Shown here: positions 5,994 through 7,499 of the stretch, in pieces | Layout: the number at the start of each line of letters is the position of its first letter | How positions within the stretch are numbered: position 1 is the first letter of the stretch | Source of the DNA: Bacteroides sp. | Lineage (GTDB): Bacteria > Bacteroidota > Bacteroidia > Bacteroidales > Bacteroidaceae | NCBI GenBank assembly: GCA_030529405.1 | Contig: JAUMWZ010000077.1 | Coordinates: 1-7,499 of the forward strand | Length of the DNA stretch: 7,499 bases | Reading direction: 5' to 3' | Translations under genes and position numbers: made by a program | The notes under the pieces: model-generated | Told to the model about the DNA's origin: nothing | The model's input: only the letters and a program-made list of their open reading frames with translations | The model's database searches: none

Positions 5994-7363
5994 GTAACAC
6001 AATCAGAAAGTATATTGCAGACAACGAATCTGTGATGTTAGAACAACTGTTCAGTTTGATAAGAATACCGAGCATAAGTGCAAAGCCTACCGAGCATGGG
6101 CAAGATATGATTAAATGTGCAAACCGTTGGAAAGAGTTGCTACTTGAAGCTGGTGTAGACCGAGCAGAAGTAATGCCTTCAAAAGGAAATCCAATAGTTT
6201 TTGCGGAGAAGATAGTAAATCCAAGTGCAAAAACTGTTCTTGTATATGCACACTATGATGTTATGCCAGCAGAACCTTTTGAACTTTGGAAGAGCAATCC
6301 GTTTGAACCAGAGGTAAGAGAAGACCATATATGGGCAAGAGGTGCTGATGATGACAAAGGACAATCGTTCATACAAGTAAAGGCGTTTGAATATTTGGTG
6401 AAGAACAACCTATTAAAAAGCAATGTGAAGTTCATATTTGAGGGGGAAGAAGAGATTGGTTCGCCAAGTCTTGAAGACTTCTGTACCGAGCATAAAGATA
6501 TGCTTAAAGCAGACGTTATACTTGTTTCCGACACAAGTATGCTATCACCAGACCTTCCTTCTTTGACTACTGGTCTTAGAGGTCTTGCTTATTGGCAAGT
6601 AGAAGTTACTGGTCCAGACCGTGATTTGCACTCAGGACACTTCGGAGGTGCAGTTGAAAATCCTATAAACGCTCTTTGTTCTATCATCGGACAGCTTAAA
6701 GATGAGAACGGAAGAATAACTGTTCCTCACTTCTATGACGATGTTGAAGAAGTATCTAAGGAAGAAAGAGAGATGATTGCACAGATACCTTTCGATGAAG
6801 AAAAGTATAAAAAATCTATCGACATAGATGATGTTAGTGGCGAAGTGGGCTACAGTACCATTGAAAGAAACAGCTGTCGCCCTTCGTTTGATGTTTGCGG
6901 AATATGGGGAGGATATACAGGCGAGGGAGCAAAGACTGTTCTTCCGTCTAAAGCCTATGCTAAGATTTCTTGCCGTTTAGTTGCAAATCAAGACCATCAT
7001 AAAATATCTGACTTGGTGGCAGAGCATATTAAGAAGATAGCACCTAAAGGTGTGAGAGTTGTTGTTAAGCCTATGCACGGCGGACAAGGATATGTTTGCC
7101 CTATAACTCACCCTGCATACAAGGCTGCAGAGATAGGATTTGAAAAGGCATTTGGTAAGAAGCCACTTCCAGTTAGACGTGGTGGAAGTATTCCTATTAT
7201 AGCAACTTTCGAGAAAGTCTTAGGACTCAAGACCATACTTATGGGATTTGGCTTAGAGTCTAATGCTATCCACTCTCCTAACGAAAACTTCTCTCTAGAT
7301 ATTTTCCGTAAAGGTATTGAGGCGGTAATAGAGTTCCACAACGAATATGCTAAAGTGAAATAA
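5990..7363 (+). CDS. M20-family metallopeptidase (dipeptidase)
   Basis: This 457-residue protein is a zinc-dependent M20 peptidase, close to the dipeptidase/CNDP-type branch. Metal ligands and catalytic residues are visible in order: H88 and D90 in YAHYD, D121 in ARGADDDKGQ, the general base E154 and ligand E155 in EGEEEIGS, D181 in SDTS, and H428 in AIHSPNE. A dimerisation domain is inserted from about 195 to 350 and contains LHSGHFGG at 213-220. No signal peptide is seen, so it is cytoplasmic and probably hydrolyses dipeptides. The exact substrate is unknown. It starts inside the aroC stop codon (ATGA overlap) and ends at a strong terminator. There is no obvious metabolic reason for the pairing with aroC. 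Confidence 0.92.
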   Translation: MSNTIRKYIADNESVMLEQLFSLIRIPSISAKPTEHGQDMIKCANRWKELLLEAGVDRAEVMPSKGNPIVFAEKIVNPSAKTVLVYAHYDVMPAEPFELWKSNPFEPEVREDHIWARGADDDKGQSFIQVKAFEYLVKNNLLKSNVKFIFEGEEEIGSPSLEDFCTEHKDMLKADVILVSDTSMLSPDLPSLTTGLRGLAYWQVEVTGPDRDLHSGHFGGAVENPINALCSIIGQLKDENGRITVPHFYDDVEEVSKEEREMIAQIPFDEEKYKKSIDIDDVSGEVGYSTIERNSCRPSFDVCGIWGGYTGEGAKTVLPSKAYAKISCRLVANQDHHKISDLVAEHIKKIAPKGVRVVVKPMHGGQGYVCPITHPAYKAAEIGFEKAFGKKPLPVRRGGSIPIIATFEKVLGLKTILMGFGLESNAIHSPNENFSLDIFRKGIEAVIEFHNEYAKVK

Positions 7364-7370
7364 TCAATAC

Positions 7371-7402
7371 AGTGCACTCCTCACGAGGGAGTGCACTTTT
7401 TC
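7371..7402 (+). terminator. Intrinsic terminator of HAD-aroC-M20 unit
   Basis: AGTGCACTCC (7371-7380) pairs perfectly with GGAGTGCACT (7388-7397) around a 7-base loop, and a T-run (7397-7402) follows. It lies 7 bases after the M20 stop codon. A repeat array begins 8 bases after the T-run. Confidence 0.92.
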
Positions 7403-7410
7403 TTTATTCT

Positions 7411-7492
7411 AAATCATATATAACTGATAAAACAATCATATATAACTGACTTATAAACTATATACAGTTTGTATGTCAGTTGTATATAACTT
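7411..7492. repeat. 22-bp palindromic repeat array E (4 units, may continue past the window)
   Basis: Units start at 7411, 7433, 7455 and 7477 in exact 22-base register. Units 7411 and 7433 share AATCATATATAACTG; unit 7455 is AAACTATATACAGTTT; unit 7477 is closer to the opposite orientation. The window ends 7 bases after the fourth core, so array length is unknown. It follows the M20 terminator directly, so it is probably outside that transcript. Confidence 0.82.
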
Positions 7493-7499
7493 AAAAAGT

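Overview
The window looks like chromosomal DNA from a low-GC member of the Bacteroidales (phylum Bacteroidota); a Porphyromonas- or Prevotella-like organism is my guess. Three things point there: the genes lack clear Shine-Dalgarno sequences, two upstream regions carry a TAnnTTTG -7 box, and the protein set (small TetR, FabG, an S4-less RluA-type enzyme, a Crp-like protein without the cAMP-binding Glu motif, HAD phosphatase, AroC, M20 dipeptidase) is typical of that group. Assignment to genus is not possible from sequence alone.

Layout. 1-600 has no substantial gene. It holds a ~130-base imperfect hairpin, a purine-rich 44-base direct repeat, the first array of a 22-base repeat, a tiny ORF and a tetR promoter. 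601-1188 (+) is a TetR-family regulator. 1313-2059 (+) is fabG, followed after 10 bases by an RluA-type pseudouridine synthase (2070-2741) and a strong terminator. 2742-3082 lies between convergent genes and is mostly a long 22-base repeat array. 3083-3778 (-) is a Crp/Fnr-family regulator. 3779-4207 is a divergent intergenic region with a crp promoter, a dyad and another array. 4208-4891 (+) is a HAD phosphatase, followed by aroC (4917-5993) and an M20 dipeptidase (5990-7363), which overlaps aroC by ATGA and ends in a strong terminator. The window closes in a fifth array.

How the genes work together. fabG supplies the reductase step of fatty-acid elongation and may be controlled by the adjacent TetR. 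HAD-aroC-M20 looks like one operon whose only clear pathway link is chorismate/aromatic biosynthesis. The Crp-like regulator has a dyad in its own leader, which suggests autoregulation.

The most unusual content is not a protein. Every sizeable intergenic gap carries arrays of a 16-bp near-palindrome (consensus AAACYRTATAYRGTTT) at an exact 22-bp period, with 6-bp variable spacers. I count 23 units in five arrays and none in the two short intra-operon gaps. I see no tRNA, rRNA, CRISPR, insertion sequence or defence gene cassette.
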